DNA of 64,000 bases from Cacajao melanocephalus (taxonomy: Eukaryota > Chordata > Mammalia > Primates > Pitheciidae). Made by a program: the position numbers and the translations under genes. Positions 47,255 through 61,034 of the stretch are shown piece after piece. Location of the stretch: positions 62,001 to 126,000 of the forward strand of contig CAUYLG010059051.1 of assembly GCA_963573385.1 (NCBI GenBank), in the 5' to 3' direction. Position 1 is the first letter of the stretch, and each line of letters opens with the position of its first letter. A model generated the notes under the pieces. It ran no database searches, was not told the origin of the DNA, and saw only the letters and a list, made by a program, of their open reading frames with translations.

Positions 47255-49300
47255 TTTCATATGAAACCAAAATAGAGGCTGTATAGCCAAGACAATCCTA
47301 AGCGGAAAGAACAAAGCTGGAGGCATCATGCTATCTGACTTCAAACTATACTACAAAGCTACAGTATCCAAAACAGCATGGCATTGGTACTAAAACAGAC
47401 ATATATACCAATAGAACAGAACAGAGACCTCAGAAATAACACCACACATCTATAGCCATCTGTTCTTTGACAAACCTGAAAAACGCAATGGGGAAAGGGT
47501 CTCCTATTTAATAAATGGTACTGGGAAAACTGGCTAGCCATATGCAGAAAATTGAAACTGGACCCCTTCCTTAAACATTATACAAAAATTAACTCAAGAT
47601 GGATTAATGACTTAAACATAAAACCCCAAACCATAAAAACCCCAGAAGAAAACCTAGGCAATACCATTCAGGACATAGGCATGGGCAAAGACTTCATAAT
47701 GAAAATGCCAAAAGCAATTGTAACAAAAGCCAAAATTGACAAATGGGATCTAATTAAACTAAAGATCTTCCACATAACAGAAGAAATTAGCATCAGAGTG
47801 AACAGACAACCTACAGAATGGGAGAAAATGTTTGCAATCTACCTATCTGACAAAGGTCTAATATCCAGAATTTACAAGGAGCTTAAACAAATTTGAAAGA
47901 AAAAAACAAACAACCCCATCAAAAAATGGGCAAAGGATATGAACAGACTCTTCTCAAAAGAAGAAATTTATGTGCTAACAAACATATGAAGAAAAGCTCA
48001 ACATCACTGGTCATTAGAGAAATGCAGATCAAAACCACAGCGAGATGCCATCTCACGCCAGTCAGAATGGCAATTATTAAAAAGTCAAGAGCTTTTCGAT
48101 CCGCCATCTGTGGTGGAGCTGCCACCAAAATGCAGATTTTCCTAAAAACCCTCAGGGAAAGGCCATCACCCTTGAGATAGAACCCTCAGATATGACAGAA
48201 AATGTAAAGGCCGAGATCCAGGATAAGGAAGGAATTCCTCCTGATCAGCAAAGACTGATCTTTGCTGGCAAGCAACTGGAAGATAGGCGTACTTTGCCTG
48301 ACTACAACATTCAAAAGGAGTCCACCCTTCATCTTGTGTTGAGACTTCGTGGTGGTGCTAAGAAAAGGAAGAAGTCTTACAGCACTCCCAAGAAGAATAA
48401 GCACAAGAGAGAGAAGGTGACGCTGGCCATCCTGAACTATTGTAAGGTGGATGAGAATGGCAAAATGAGTTGCCTTCGTCAAGACTGCCCTGCTGATGAA
48501 TGTGGGGCTGGAGTGTTTATGGCAAGCCACTTTGACAGACATTATTATGGCCTATGTTGTCTCACTTACTGCTTCAACAGACCAGAGGACAAGTAACTGT
48601 ACATGTTAATAAAAGACATGAACTAAAATTTATTATTGAATTTTTTTAAAAAGTCAAGAAACAATAGATGCTGGTGAGGCTGTGGAGAAATGGGAACACC
48701 TTTACACGTGGTGGGAGTGCAAATTAGTTAAACCATTGTCATGACTGTAGCAATTCCTCAAGGATATAGAACCAGAAATACCGTTTGACCCAGCAATCCC
48801 ATTAGGAATATACATCATTCTAGTATAAAGACATGCACATGTATGTTTATTGCAGCACTATTTACAATAGCAAAGACATGGAACCAACCCAAATGCTCAT
48901 CAATGATAGACTGGATAAAAAAATGTGGTACATACACACCATGGAATACTATGCAGCCATAAAAAGGAATGAGATCATGTCCTTGGCAGGGACATGTATG
49001 GAGCTGGAAGCCATCATCCTCAGCAAACTAACACAGGAACAGAAAACCAAACACCACATGTTCTCACTCATAAGTGGGAGCTGAATAATGAGAACATGTG
49101 GACACAGGGAAGGGAACAACTCACACTGGGGCCAGTCAGGGGGTGGGGGCGGTATGAGGACAAATAGCTAATGCATGTGGGGCTTAACACCTAGATGATG
49201 GGTTGATAGGTGTAGCAATCCACCATGGCACATGTATACCTATGTAACAAACCTACACATTCCGCACTTGTATCCCAGAACTTTAACTAAAAAAAAAAAA
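47255..49300 (+). mobile_element. 5'-truncated L1 (L1PA/L1PB-type)
   Basis: A sense L1 covering the 3' part of ORF2 and the 3' UTR. It begins within ORF2 (TTTCATATGAAACCAAAATAG) and ends CCAGAACTTTAACTAAAA plus poly(A). AAGAAGCCA at 47246-47254 and AAGAAGGCA at 49301-49309 are its target-site duplication (8 of 9). ORF2 is broken, but open pieces remain at 47552-47896 and 48833-49084 (EYYAAIKRNE, ILSKLTQEQKTKH). The RPS27A pseudogene is inserted at 48091-48645. Confidence 0.94.
48091..48645 (+). pseudogene. RPS27A: RPS27A processed pseudogene
   Basis: RPS27A encodes ubiquitin fused to ribosomal protein eS31. This intronless copy starts in the 5' UTR (CTTTTCGATCCGCCATCTG) and keeps the start codon at 48130, the whole coding region, the stop at 48594-48596 and the polyadenylation signal AATAAA at 48608. 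A 1-bp deletion near 48155 shifts the frame and creates a TAG about 17 codons after the start. Thereafter 134 codons are open (48192-48593): most of ubiquitin ([20 protein letters not shown] ... LRLRGG) and the full ribosomal part. One lysine is missing from the basic stretch after ubiquitin, and one zinc-binding cysteine is Tyr in HYYGLCC. A 14-bp target-site duplication TTAAAAAGTCAAGA lies at 48077-48090 and 48646-48659. The host sequence is L1 ORF2. It is not a functional gene. Confidence 0.97.
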
Positions 49301-49502
49301 AAGAAGGCAGTAATCCAGTAGCTCTCTTTGCACTATGTGAGGCTACTAGTCGAAGTCAGTCTGTAGTCCAGAAAATGGACCTTACCATAACTTGACCATG
49401 CTGGCAACCTGATCTCAGACTTTTAGCCTCCAGAACTATAAAAACAAAATGTCTGTTTTTTATAAGTCAGTCTTTGTTATAACAGGCAGAATGGACTAAG
49501 AC
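49301..49502 (+). mobile_element. MLT1-type provirus, 3' LTR, part 2
   Basis: The LTR resumes after the L1: TTTGCACTATGTGAGGCTAC, CTTTTAGCCTCCAGAACTAT and AATGGACTAAGACG, the MLT1 3' end. Confidence 0.88.
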
Positions 49503-50775
<1,273 letters not shown>

Positions 50776-50984
50776 AAGGACTAGCCAAGATTATGGTTAG
50801 TGACGGCCCTGAGGCTGAAGATGGACAAGAATGAGCTCCTCAGTGGAAGGATGGGTTTTCTCATATCGGCGGCTTCCATGCCTACATAGTAAGTATTCAA
50901 TGAATATCTGACGGATCCCAGGAGTTCTAACTGGGATCTCCTCTCAGTGCGATATATACGTTTTCCCTTCCCTAAATGTAATGA

Positions 50985-51095
50985 CAAGCCCAGAGTGGGC
51001 AGATGATTCGCCTGCGATTACACAGTGACTTGGTTGCAGCAGGAGGGCTAGAACCCAGGTCTCCTGCCTCCAAACCCAGTGCGCTCTCCACCGCC
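50985..51095 (-). mobile_element. MIR SINE fragment
   Basis: GCGATTACACAGTGACTTGG, GAGGGCTAGAACCCAGGTCT and CCTGCCTCCAAACCCAGTGC are inverted MIR. Confidence 0.82.
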
Positions 51096-51099
51096 CTCA

Positions 51100-51388
51100 G
51101 GTGGGCCTCCTTCACTAGTTGCTAAAATCGGAGAAGAGGGAGCAAATCTGTGAGTCTGGGAGTCAGCACCGACTCATTTCCTCTTACAGGATATTTGTAT
51201 TTAAATCTGTGTGCCAGGCCGAGGAGGAGAAATCGAAGCCATGTGTGTGCAGTGGGCTCCCAGCAGCCTGGAGGGCCGGGGAGGTCATGGACCTGAGGCC
51301 AGGAGACAGGGTCACACTGGGGAGGCCTGATTCATTTGGCCTCCTGACTTTCCTATGCTCCAGCCCCACTTCATTTTTTGATGCTGCA
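51100..51388. other. Unique non-coding sequence
   Basis: Nothing recognisable is seen. Confidence 0.4.
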
Positions 51389-51470
51389 ATGTGTGTGTGT
51401 GTGTGTGTGTGTGCACACATGTGTGTGCGTGCACGTTGTGTGTGCATGTGTGCACACATACACAGACGCA
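51389..51470 (+). repeat. (TG)n and imperfect TG/CA microsatellite
   Basis: A perfect (TG)n run of about 12 units is followed by interrupted TG/CA alternation (CACACATGTGTGTGCGTGCA), another potential Z-DNA tract, weaker than the one at 35.1 kb. Confidence 0.9.
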
Positions 51471-51894
51471 GAAAACTTGAAAGAATTGGACGAGGTCTCT
51501 GCAACTAGCACTACAATTTTCCAGCCTCAAATTCCAAATGAAAGAAATGCCAAGTTAGCTCATGTCTTCATATCTGAGTTAGAAATTAGAATAAAAATGA
51601 AAGTGAAGTGTTCTTAAGATGTTGAGAAAAAAGTCTTTTCATTCTGTTTCCAGGATAGAGTTTAAAACAATGAGGCTGCAGAGGCTGACAGCTTCCATGG
51701 AAAGGAGTAGATCTTTCACGGATGGTTGAAGTTGAAGGCAGGCTTCCCGAACCTTTCAGGGCTGGGACTGGGAATGCCGTTTCTGACTTCACCACTGATG
51801 GGCTAGCTGGTACTTGGCGTGTGACTGTCCTCTGGGGCTGTGGTTTTCTCATCAGCGTTGGGTTGCTAGTACGGAGGGATTAGTGTGTGTTGGG
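51471..51894. other. Unique non-coding sequence
   Basis: Nothing recognisable is seen. Confidence 0.4.
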
Positions 51895-52010
51895 AGTCCC
51901 ATCCCTACCAACTGTTTTATACACATTGTAGCATTTCATCCTCACGCCCGTCCTGTCACATGGCTATTACCATCCCTATCTTTTAGGAGGGAAAGTAGGT
52001 ACATGAAGAC
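51895..52010 (-). mobile_element. MIR SINE fragment
   Basis: TTTTATACACATTGTAGCAT, TTCATCCTCACGCCCGTCCT and CCATCCCTATCTTTTAGGAG are inverted MIR words. Confidence 0.7.
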
Positions 52011-52127
52011 ACTCAGCTTTGAAGGATGAAGCTGAAAAGCACCACCAACTCTTCTGCCTCTATGGTGGTCTTTGCAGTTTTTTGAGCAAGGATATCTGCA
52101 TGATCTTCGGCAAGACCTTTAACATCT

Positions 52128-52547
52128 ATTAACTTACACTAACATCTCTAATCTCTTTCACTGCCCTAACCAACCTCCTCGGACTCATACCTTACTCATT
52201 CACACCAACCACCCAACTATCAATAAATCTAGGCATAGCAATTCCCTTATGAGCAGGCACAGTACTTACAGGATTCCACTTTAAAACAGAAATATCCCTG
52301 GCCCACTTTCTACCACAAGGCACACCTACACTGCTTATTCCTATATTAGTAATTATCGAAACTATTAGCCTATTTATTCAACCAACAGCACTAGCTGCAC
52401 GATTAACAGCCAACATCACAGGTGGTCACCTATTAATACACCTTATGGGAGGAGCCACAATAGCACTGTTAACTATTAATCTCCCTACAGCTACAATTAC
52501 TCTTGTTATTCTTATCCTATTAGCCATCCTTGAACTAGCCGTAGTAC
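52128..52547 (+). pseudogene. MT-ATP6: NUMT: mitochondrial ATP6 segment
   Basis: This 420-bp piece comes from the mitochondrial gene for ATP synthase subunit a. It covers roughly the central half to C-terminal third of the protein, from just before the TNLLGL motif to the ILEIAVA-like end (here ILELAVV). Read with the vertebrate mitochondrial code the frame is continuous from about 52135. It includes FTPTTQLS, the PLWAGT segment with TGA as Trp, [18 protein letters not shown] and a GGHLL where AGHLL is usual. Read with the nuclear code it has a stop at that TGA. A TAA lies at its left edge. ACATCT flanks it at 52122-52127 and 52548-52553. It differs clearly from present human ATP6, which fits an old transfer. 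It is non-functional in the nucleus. Confidence 0.96.
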
Positions 52548-52586
52548 ACATCTCTGTACTTTGGTGTCTGTGTCTGTAAAGGGGAC

Positions 52587-53128
52587 TGTGGGAGACCAGA
52601 ATATGCCACCCCCAAATATGAAGGACTGTTGGGCTGAAGGCAATTAAGAAGTGCAGGAAGGCTCTCTGCTCTCTGTCTATTTGCCTAAAAGTAGGACATA
52701 AATTGACAAAGACAAGAGGTATCCCACCTCCACTCTGCAGGCAGGACAAAGGGTAACCATGGAAGACAATGTTAGAGCCCTACTGTCTAGAGATGACACC
52801 AGGTCCAGCTTTCCTAACCCACCTCCATCTGCCTGTTATCTGCTTTCCCACAAGTTGTCACCCCTAGAGACTCAAAGTCCTTTTTTTCCTTTATCGTGTC
52901 ACTCTCTAAAAATGTGCTGTTTTTTATTTGTTTGCTTGATGTTGAAGATGCTATATAAGCTATAAGCTGGAATCCAAAGCCACGTCTTTGAGAACTACCT
53001 GGTGTCTCCTATGTGTATATGAAATATACATGTTACTAAACTTCCGTCTGTTTTTCTTTTCTTGTTAGTCTGTCTTTTAACTAAGAACTTACGAGAATTG
53101 AAGAATAAATCATTTTACCCCTCCTACA
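52587..53128 (+). mobile_element. Solo LTR, 542 bp, family not named
   Basis: It starts TGTGGGAGACCAGAATATGC and ends CCCCTCCTACA, with a promoter-like CTATATAAGC near 52950 and AATAAA at about 53104: the layout of a sense retroviral LTR. The flanking bases GGAC and GGAT are a weak 4-bp duplication. It sits in a MIR and has no internal proviral sequence. The ends and signals are seen; it may be ERV1-like. Confidence 0.8.
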
Positions 53129-53265
53129 GGATCATGATAGTATCCACTTTAGTGGATTGCTATGGGGATTAAATAAGTAAAACCCCGGCACTTTATTAAA
53201 TCAAAAAGGTGGCGCCTGGTACATGGTAAGCACTGAATTCAGTATTAGCTGTCACCATTAGTCCT

Positions 53266-53555
53266 ATTATCCTTCAAATCTGCACTGTGAAAGGAGGAGG
53301 CGAGGTCCTTTGCCTATAAGCAACAAATGGCAACTCTGGCCAACAGAAGCAAAGAGGCGAGTTCTAGGGAAACTCTGTCCTAGCTCTTAGCATTGGGGAA
53401 AGGCTGAGGAACCAGGCTTCAGAGGGACAGGACCCACATGCGTGGGAGGATATGGGGAAGACAAGCAACTCAAAGCCAATGCTGGTGTCAAATCACTCCG
53501 GCTTTCTCTTTTGTATCCTGCCTCTCTTCTCAAGACTGAAGTCCAGGAGGGGCAG
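53266..53555. other. Unique non-coding sequence
   Basis: Nothing recognisable is seen. Confidence 0.4.
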
Positions 53556-54035
53556 AAAGTGGCTGTGTAAGTTTCCCATTGCTGCGGTCACAGATGACCG
53601 CACATCAGAGACTTCAAATGACACCAATGCTTTCTCTGATAGTCCGGAGGTCAGGAATCTGCAGTGTTTCCCTGGAACAAAATCAAGCTGTCAGCAGGGC
53701 TGTGCTCCTTCTGGAGGCTCCAGGGGAGAATCTGTTCCTTGCCTTTTCCAGCTTCTAGATTCTGCCTTGGCGCTTGGCTCATTTCTCCATTTCCAAAGCA
53801 AGCGGTGTAGCAGCTCCTCTCTTCTCTGACTTCTGCCTCCATGCTTACATCTTCCTGTTAGAAGACTTGTGATTACACTGGGTCTTTGTAGTTAAGCCAG
53901 AACAATCTCCCCATCTCAAGATCCTTGATATAATCACTTCTGCAAAATCCCCTTTGCCATGGAATTTCATGTATTTGCAGGTTCCTGGGACTGGACAAGG
54001 ACATGTTTGGGAGCCTCCATTCTACTGACTGCAGT
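53556..54035 (-). mobile_element. Old MLT1-type LTR
   Basis: Inverted landmarks: CAGCAGGGCTGTGCTCCTTC, GGAGGCTCCAGGGGAGAATC, CTTGCCTTTTCCAGCTTCTA and CAAGATCCTTGATATAATCA. It is the same family as 7925-8443, inverted relative to 2641-3083. Confidence 0.65.
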
Positions 54036-54074
54036 GGCCATGGCCACCCAAGTCCTTTAGTTCACATACCTACT

Positions 54075-54258
54075 GCTGGCAATGGCCTATGCCAGAACAA
54101 CTGGGAGGGCTTGTTGAAATGCAGATTGCGGGGCCCCACTCCCAGACTTTTTAATCCAGTGGGTTTCAAGAAGGGCCTGAGAATTTGTATTTCTTATGCA
54201 TTTCAAGGAGAAACTGATGCTGTTATTCCTGGAATCACATTTTGAGACCCCTGGGCTA
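54075..54258 (+). mobile_element. MER5A DNA transposon (hAT-Charlie)
   Basis: GGGAGGGCTTGTTGAAATGC, GGGGCCCCACTCCCAGACTT, GCCTGAGAATTTGTATTTCT and TTTTGAGACCCCTGGGCTA follow the MER5A order. It is a non-autonomous element, nearly full length. Confidence 0.88.
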
Positions 54259-56270
54259 AGAGAAGGTAGGATTCTTTGACTGGCTTTCCCACAGAGCCTA
54301 CATATTTATGGGAAGAGCAATTTCCTAAAAGATCCATGGGAAGCAGAAGCCAGGAGAGAGGGAGTGGGTACATGTGGCAGGGATACCGAGGTCCAGGTTT
54401 TTAGGGGCTCTTGTTCTGGAAAAACGTGTGCTACACCGAGGAAAGTCTCTGAGGAAGGTGCTCAGAATGATAGAGGGTAGAGAAGGGCTGACAGGGATCG
54501 TGCTGGTCACTGAGACCCACAGGGTGGTGGGTGCTGAGTCCTGGCTGAGCACTCCATGGGCTGGCCACCAGTGCTCTGCTTGGAATTCTGGCTCAGTAGG
54601 ACCCTGTACCATGTGGTCCCAGAGGTGCTGCTATTGGGACAATTCTACCTGGATCTTGGAGCCAGAGAAGAAGCCAGAGGGAGAATCTGCTTTTAATTCT
54701 CAGAAATGAGGAGGCTGGATCGAATGACCTGTGGGACCAGCTGACCCGCCTAGCCTGTGATCCTACACGCTCGAGTCCCAAAGCTAATGATGTCATAGCC
54801 CTGGGCTGCGTCCGATCTGTGTAGTTAGGTTGATGGGATTAATCAGCTCATGTTAACATGCTGATGATCATGAAATAAAGACGACCATTTCAATAGGATA
54901 CTCAGGGCTGAGGGACTGAAGTGAAATCATTTGGACTTTTACAGAGGTCACGGTCGAATTATCACAAAACTTCCTTTACTCAAAGCAGATGCTTATTAAG
55001 ATTAATTTAGTGTGAAAAGTGAACCAGACTGAGTATAAAGGACATTGTCTCCTCAATTATGTAATAAGACACCTCCTCATTGTCCTGTATTCACTGAAGA
55101 TGATTGCGCATTTCCTCGGGGACATTTCAGCGCTGCGAGCTGAGCCGCTGCGCAATCCCTCTTTTGGGGATGTTCAATGAAATCTCAGTGTTCACACAAA
55201 GACAAAGTGGGCAGAGACAAAAGGAAACATCAACTAGGAAGGGAAAATGGGGGCTGAAGACAGAACCCGTCTTTCTGCTAAAACCACACATTCAGCAATT
55301 CCAGAGCTATCTCTTGTCTGAGGATGAGAAACAGAACTGGGGAATGACTTTGCCTTCTTATAATGATAGTTTGTGCCAGTGACGGCTCATGGCAGTGGTC
55401 CCAGTATGCTGGGTCCAGAGAGGCTGACGAGGACCACTGGCTAGGACTGTAGCTATTGGACCCACATAGGCTCTAATTGTTCTTCTGGACCTTCGCAGGG
55501 TTGGTAATCTTCTCCACACTTTATTTTAAATGTCAATAAGTTCTATTCCTCTTGTTTCTCTGTTACAAAATACTCCATCTAAAATTCTTTACCCTTTGCT
55601 CCCTAGACCTCCCCTGCCCAGGCTTTCCTCCCACATTTTGGCCTTCTCTCCTAGTCCCTTCCCTGGCTCCTCTTCCAATGTTGATTTCATGACTGTTGCT
55701 GTTCCCAGGGCTCCAGCCAGCCTCAGCTTTCTGTTTCTTCTCATGGAAACACTCTTCCTCCAGTTAGTTCATCCACCCACATAGTTTTTTCTGTCGTTTT
55801 AAGCCTAGAGATACCTGGGAAGCAGTGCAGTACCTCCCAGTAGTGGTATTTTTATTTAATAAAATGAAACCAATAATCTCCCAGGTCAGTACTGAGAGGA
55901 TAACTTCTTGGTGAAATGGAGCAGCTGGCCACATGGCTCTTGTCTGAGTTTCATTTTCTTTGGAATTCTCACTTTCTAACTCCCCCCTCCTCTGCGGCAT
56001 GTCAGGAACAACCTGCTTTCTTGCAAATGTCTGACTTACTAAGTAGAAGCAAACGTCTTTCCTTTGGTTTTCCTAAAACCATGCTCGAGATGGGAAGAAG
56101 CTTTCCTCATGTTCCAAGCACAAAGGGAAACACAAAGAGGAAAGCACAATGAGACCAGGAAAGGTAAACAACTTGGCTTCCAAGGTATAAACTAACAGAG
56201 CTTGTATGAATTGTCTGTTGTTGTGTAATTTAATTTATAACATAAAGTATAATGTATAACATAATCACGT
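54259..56270. other. Unique non-coding sequence, possible conserved element
   Basis: Two kb without a recognised repeat. The interval 54800-55200 is complex and AT-rich with factor-like words (GGGATTAATC, ATGTTAACATG, TGCTGATGATCATG, AGATTAATTTAG) and is a candidate conserved enhancer. The frames in it are short and have no domain. Confidence 0.4.
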
Positions 56271-56720
56271 ATTATACTAATCATTTCCATGGGTCAGGAA
56301 TTCAGAAAGGCCTTGGATAGGTGCTTCTCACTTGAGATACTGCATGCAGTTGCACTCATATGCCAGTAGGGGCTACAGTCTCATCTCAAGGCTTGACTGT
56401 GGCTGGAGGCTACATTTCCAAGGTGGCTCACTCACATGGCCCCCAAGTCTTGCTGGCTATTGGCTGGAGGCCTCAGCTCCTCTGCGCGTGGGCCTCTCCA
56501 CTGGACTGCTTGAGAGTCCTCATAACGTGGTGACTGGCTTTCCCTGGAGTGAGCAATCATTGCAGGAGCTGAAATGCTTTTCATCTAACCTCAGAAGTCG
56601 CACATTTCCATTTCCTTAATATCTCATTGGTCATGCACTGTGTAGTCATCATCTCCCATATGGGCATGAATACTAGGAGGTAGAGATCACTGGGCACTGT
56701 CTTAGAATTTGGCTATGACA
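56271..56720. mobile_element. Old LTR-like interspersed repeat, family uncertain
   Basis: CCATGGGTCAGGAATTCAGA, CTACAGTCTCATCTCAAGGC, AAGGTGGCTCACTCACATGG and GGGCCTCTCCACTGGACTGC are words I associate with a common mammalian repeat, but I cannot name it safely. Confidence 0.55.
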
Positions 56721-59145
<2,425 letters not shown>

Positions 59146-59443
59146 TTTTTTTCTTTTTTTTGAGACAGAGTCTTACTCTGTCGCCCAGGCAGAGTAGTAT
59201 AGTGGCAAAATCTTAGCTCACTGAAACCTCTGCCTCCTGGGTTCAAGCGATTCTTCTGCCTCAGCCTCACCAGAAGCTGGGATTACAGGCACGCACCACC
59301 ATGCTGGGCTAAGTTTTTTTGTTTTTAGAAGAGACCGGGTTCCACCATGTTGGCCAGGCTGGTCTTGAACTCCTGACCTCAGGTGATCCACCTGCCTCAG
59401 TCTCCCAAAGTGTCAGGATTTAGTGTGAACCACTGCACCTGGC
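59146..59443 (-). mobile_element. Alu SINE in L1M copy 2
   Basis: An inverted Alu with both arms, diverged. It is inserted at the position homologous to the Alu in copy 1. Confidence 0.94.
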
Positions 59444-59454
59444 ACAGCATTATT

Positions 59455-59690
59455 CAAAAGACGGAATTAAATAAAAAGCCTAGTAGAGCTCTTTATTTAA
59501 TTAATCAAGCACTCTTTGAGGGTTTGTCATGCCAATTTCCAAAATCCTGTAGCTCTGTGTAATCATCCTTGCCCAGGGAATCAGAAGATCCTGAAGATAT
59601 TTTTACCCTCTTCTTGCCTCCAGCACCAAACACAGGCTCCTGGTAGCTACTTGGTAAATGTTTGTTGAATGAAGGCTCATAGCAGGTGCT
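59455..59690 (+). mobile_element. L2 3' end
   Basis: GCACCAAACACAGGCTCCTG and GTAAATGTTTGTTGAATGAA mark the L2 terminus. Confidence 0.75.
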
Positions 59691-59929
59691 TAAGAAACAC
59701 TAGCAGAAATGAAGTGACTCACCTAACATCCGGAACTTCAGATGTGGAAGGGATCCCAGTTATGCTGTGTGCATAGTCTCATTGTTCACATGTCACAGGC
59801 CCAGAAAAGGAATCTGACCTGTCACACAGCTACTTCATGGGACACCAGTCTGTTCTGTTCACTCATTGGAGTGCTGCTCAAGTTGAAGCCAACTTTGAAA
59901 ACTGTCTTCCGTGTGTATAAACCCTGGCA

Positions 59930-60080
59930 TAAATCCTTGTGCTGTAAGGAACCTTGGCAAGCACTTTGTCTATTGCCTGCTCATTTTGCAGATGAAGAAA
60001 TAAAAACTCAGAGGTGTCAGGGGACCTTCCAAGCCCATGCAGCAGGTTTGCAACAGAGCTGGGTCTAGACCTGCTCTATG
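59930..60080 (-). mobile_element. MIR SINE fragment
   Basis: CATTTTGCAGATGAAGAAAT and GCAACAGAGCTGGGTCTAGA are inverted MIR. Confidence 0.72.
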
Positions 60081-61030
60081 CCTGACAATTTCTGCTGCTT
60101 AAACATTCAAACAGAAGGGTCTGGTCCTCATCCTTCCCTTCCTGCAAAGTGAGAACTGCACTGAAGCCCTAGAGGCCTGGAGGAATGAGGCAGGGGTAAA
60201 CTGTGCTCTGGCCAAGGAACTGGTTAGTTACAATGGAGAAGCAAACTCCACGTCTCTTACCTCCTCCTGAGCAGACTTCTCTGGGTCACCAACCCAATTT
60301 TAAACCATAGCCTGAAACACAGTTTGTCTTTGTGAGGACAGACAAAAACTCACATTAAAGAAGCAATGGGCTGCTGCCCACGCTGAGGTGAGGAGTGGGC
60401 AGGAGGCTGGGACGTGCCTCCACCCCCGAGGGGCAGGGGCTGGCCAAGCCTGAGGGCAGGTGCAGATGGTAAATAGGGAGGTGAGCTGAGGGTCACTCCA
60501 GAGAGAGTGGGAACTTTGTTCAGATCCCAAGGCATCAGTGGGAGGCTGGGCTGGGAAAGGAAGCAAGGAACAGCAAGTCGTAGAAATGGAGAGTGAGGAA
60601 CGGGAGAGGCCCAGAGCTCAGTGTGCAGGCTGCGCACAGCGGGGGTTGCCAGGCCCTTTCTGATGGGCTGCTGGTGGAGTGGGACTGGGGAAGATTGGCT
60701 TGCTAAAAGAAAGGCTGCTGCAGTCACGTGTTATAGGGTACTTCTGTGAGAATTAGGGGAAGGAAATTGCTCTGCATCAATGCCGTCTAACTGGGCACAT
60801 GGCTTGGGGGTAATGTATGAAGTGGACTTTAGCTCCCTGGGTTGAGTTCCCTTGTTGTGCAGTGCACACCTCGGACAACCAGGTGGCCTTGGCTAAAAGG
60901 CTTTGGTTCAACCAGGTGCTTTTCTCATCACAGCTTAACTCCTGGCTTCCTAACCCTCCCCATGCAAGGCGGCCCCAATTCTCCTCTAACCCTGGTGGGT
61001 GCCAGGAAACAGAACTGGAGCTGCATCTAC
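60081..61030. other. Unique non-coding sequence
   Basis: No gene is recognised. The antisense frame at 60350-60727 is proline/serine-rich without a domain. Confidence 0.4.
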
Positions 61031-61034
61031 TGCT

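Larger units (their letters stand above)
52090..53265 (+). mobile_element. MIR SINE split by a NUMT and a solo LTR
   Basis: Three pieces join into one sense MIR: 52090-52127 (TCTTCGGCAAGACCTTTAAC), 52554-52586 (CTGTACTTTGGTGTCTGTGT, TAAAGGGGAC) and 53129-53265 (GATAGTATCCACTTTAGTGG, GGGGATTAAATAAGTAAAAC, CCTGGTACATGGTAAGCACT). The breaks are exactly the NUMT and the LTR. Confidence 0.85.

Noticed and set aside
48192..48593. A functional ubiquitin-ribosomal fusion gene
   Set aside because: It is intronless, lies within an L1 inside a target-site duplication, is frameshifted after the start codon, and has lost a zinc-binding cysteine.
52128..52547. Mitochondrial DNA contamination
   Set aside because: The piece is clearly diverged from modern ATP6 and is embedded between two halves of a nuclear MIR with a 6-bp flanking repeat.
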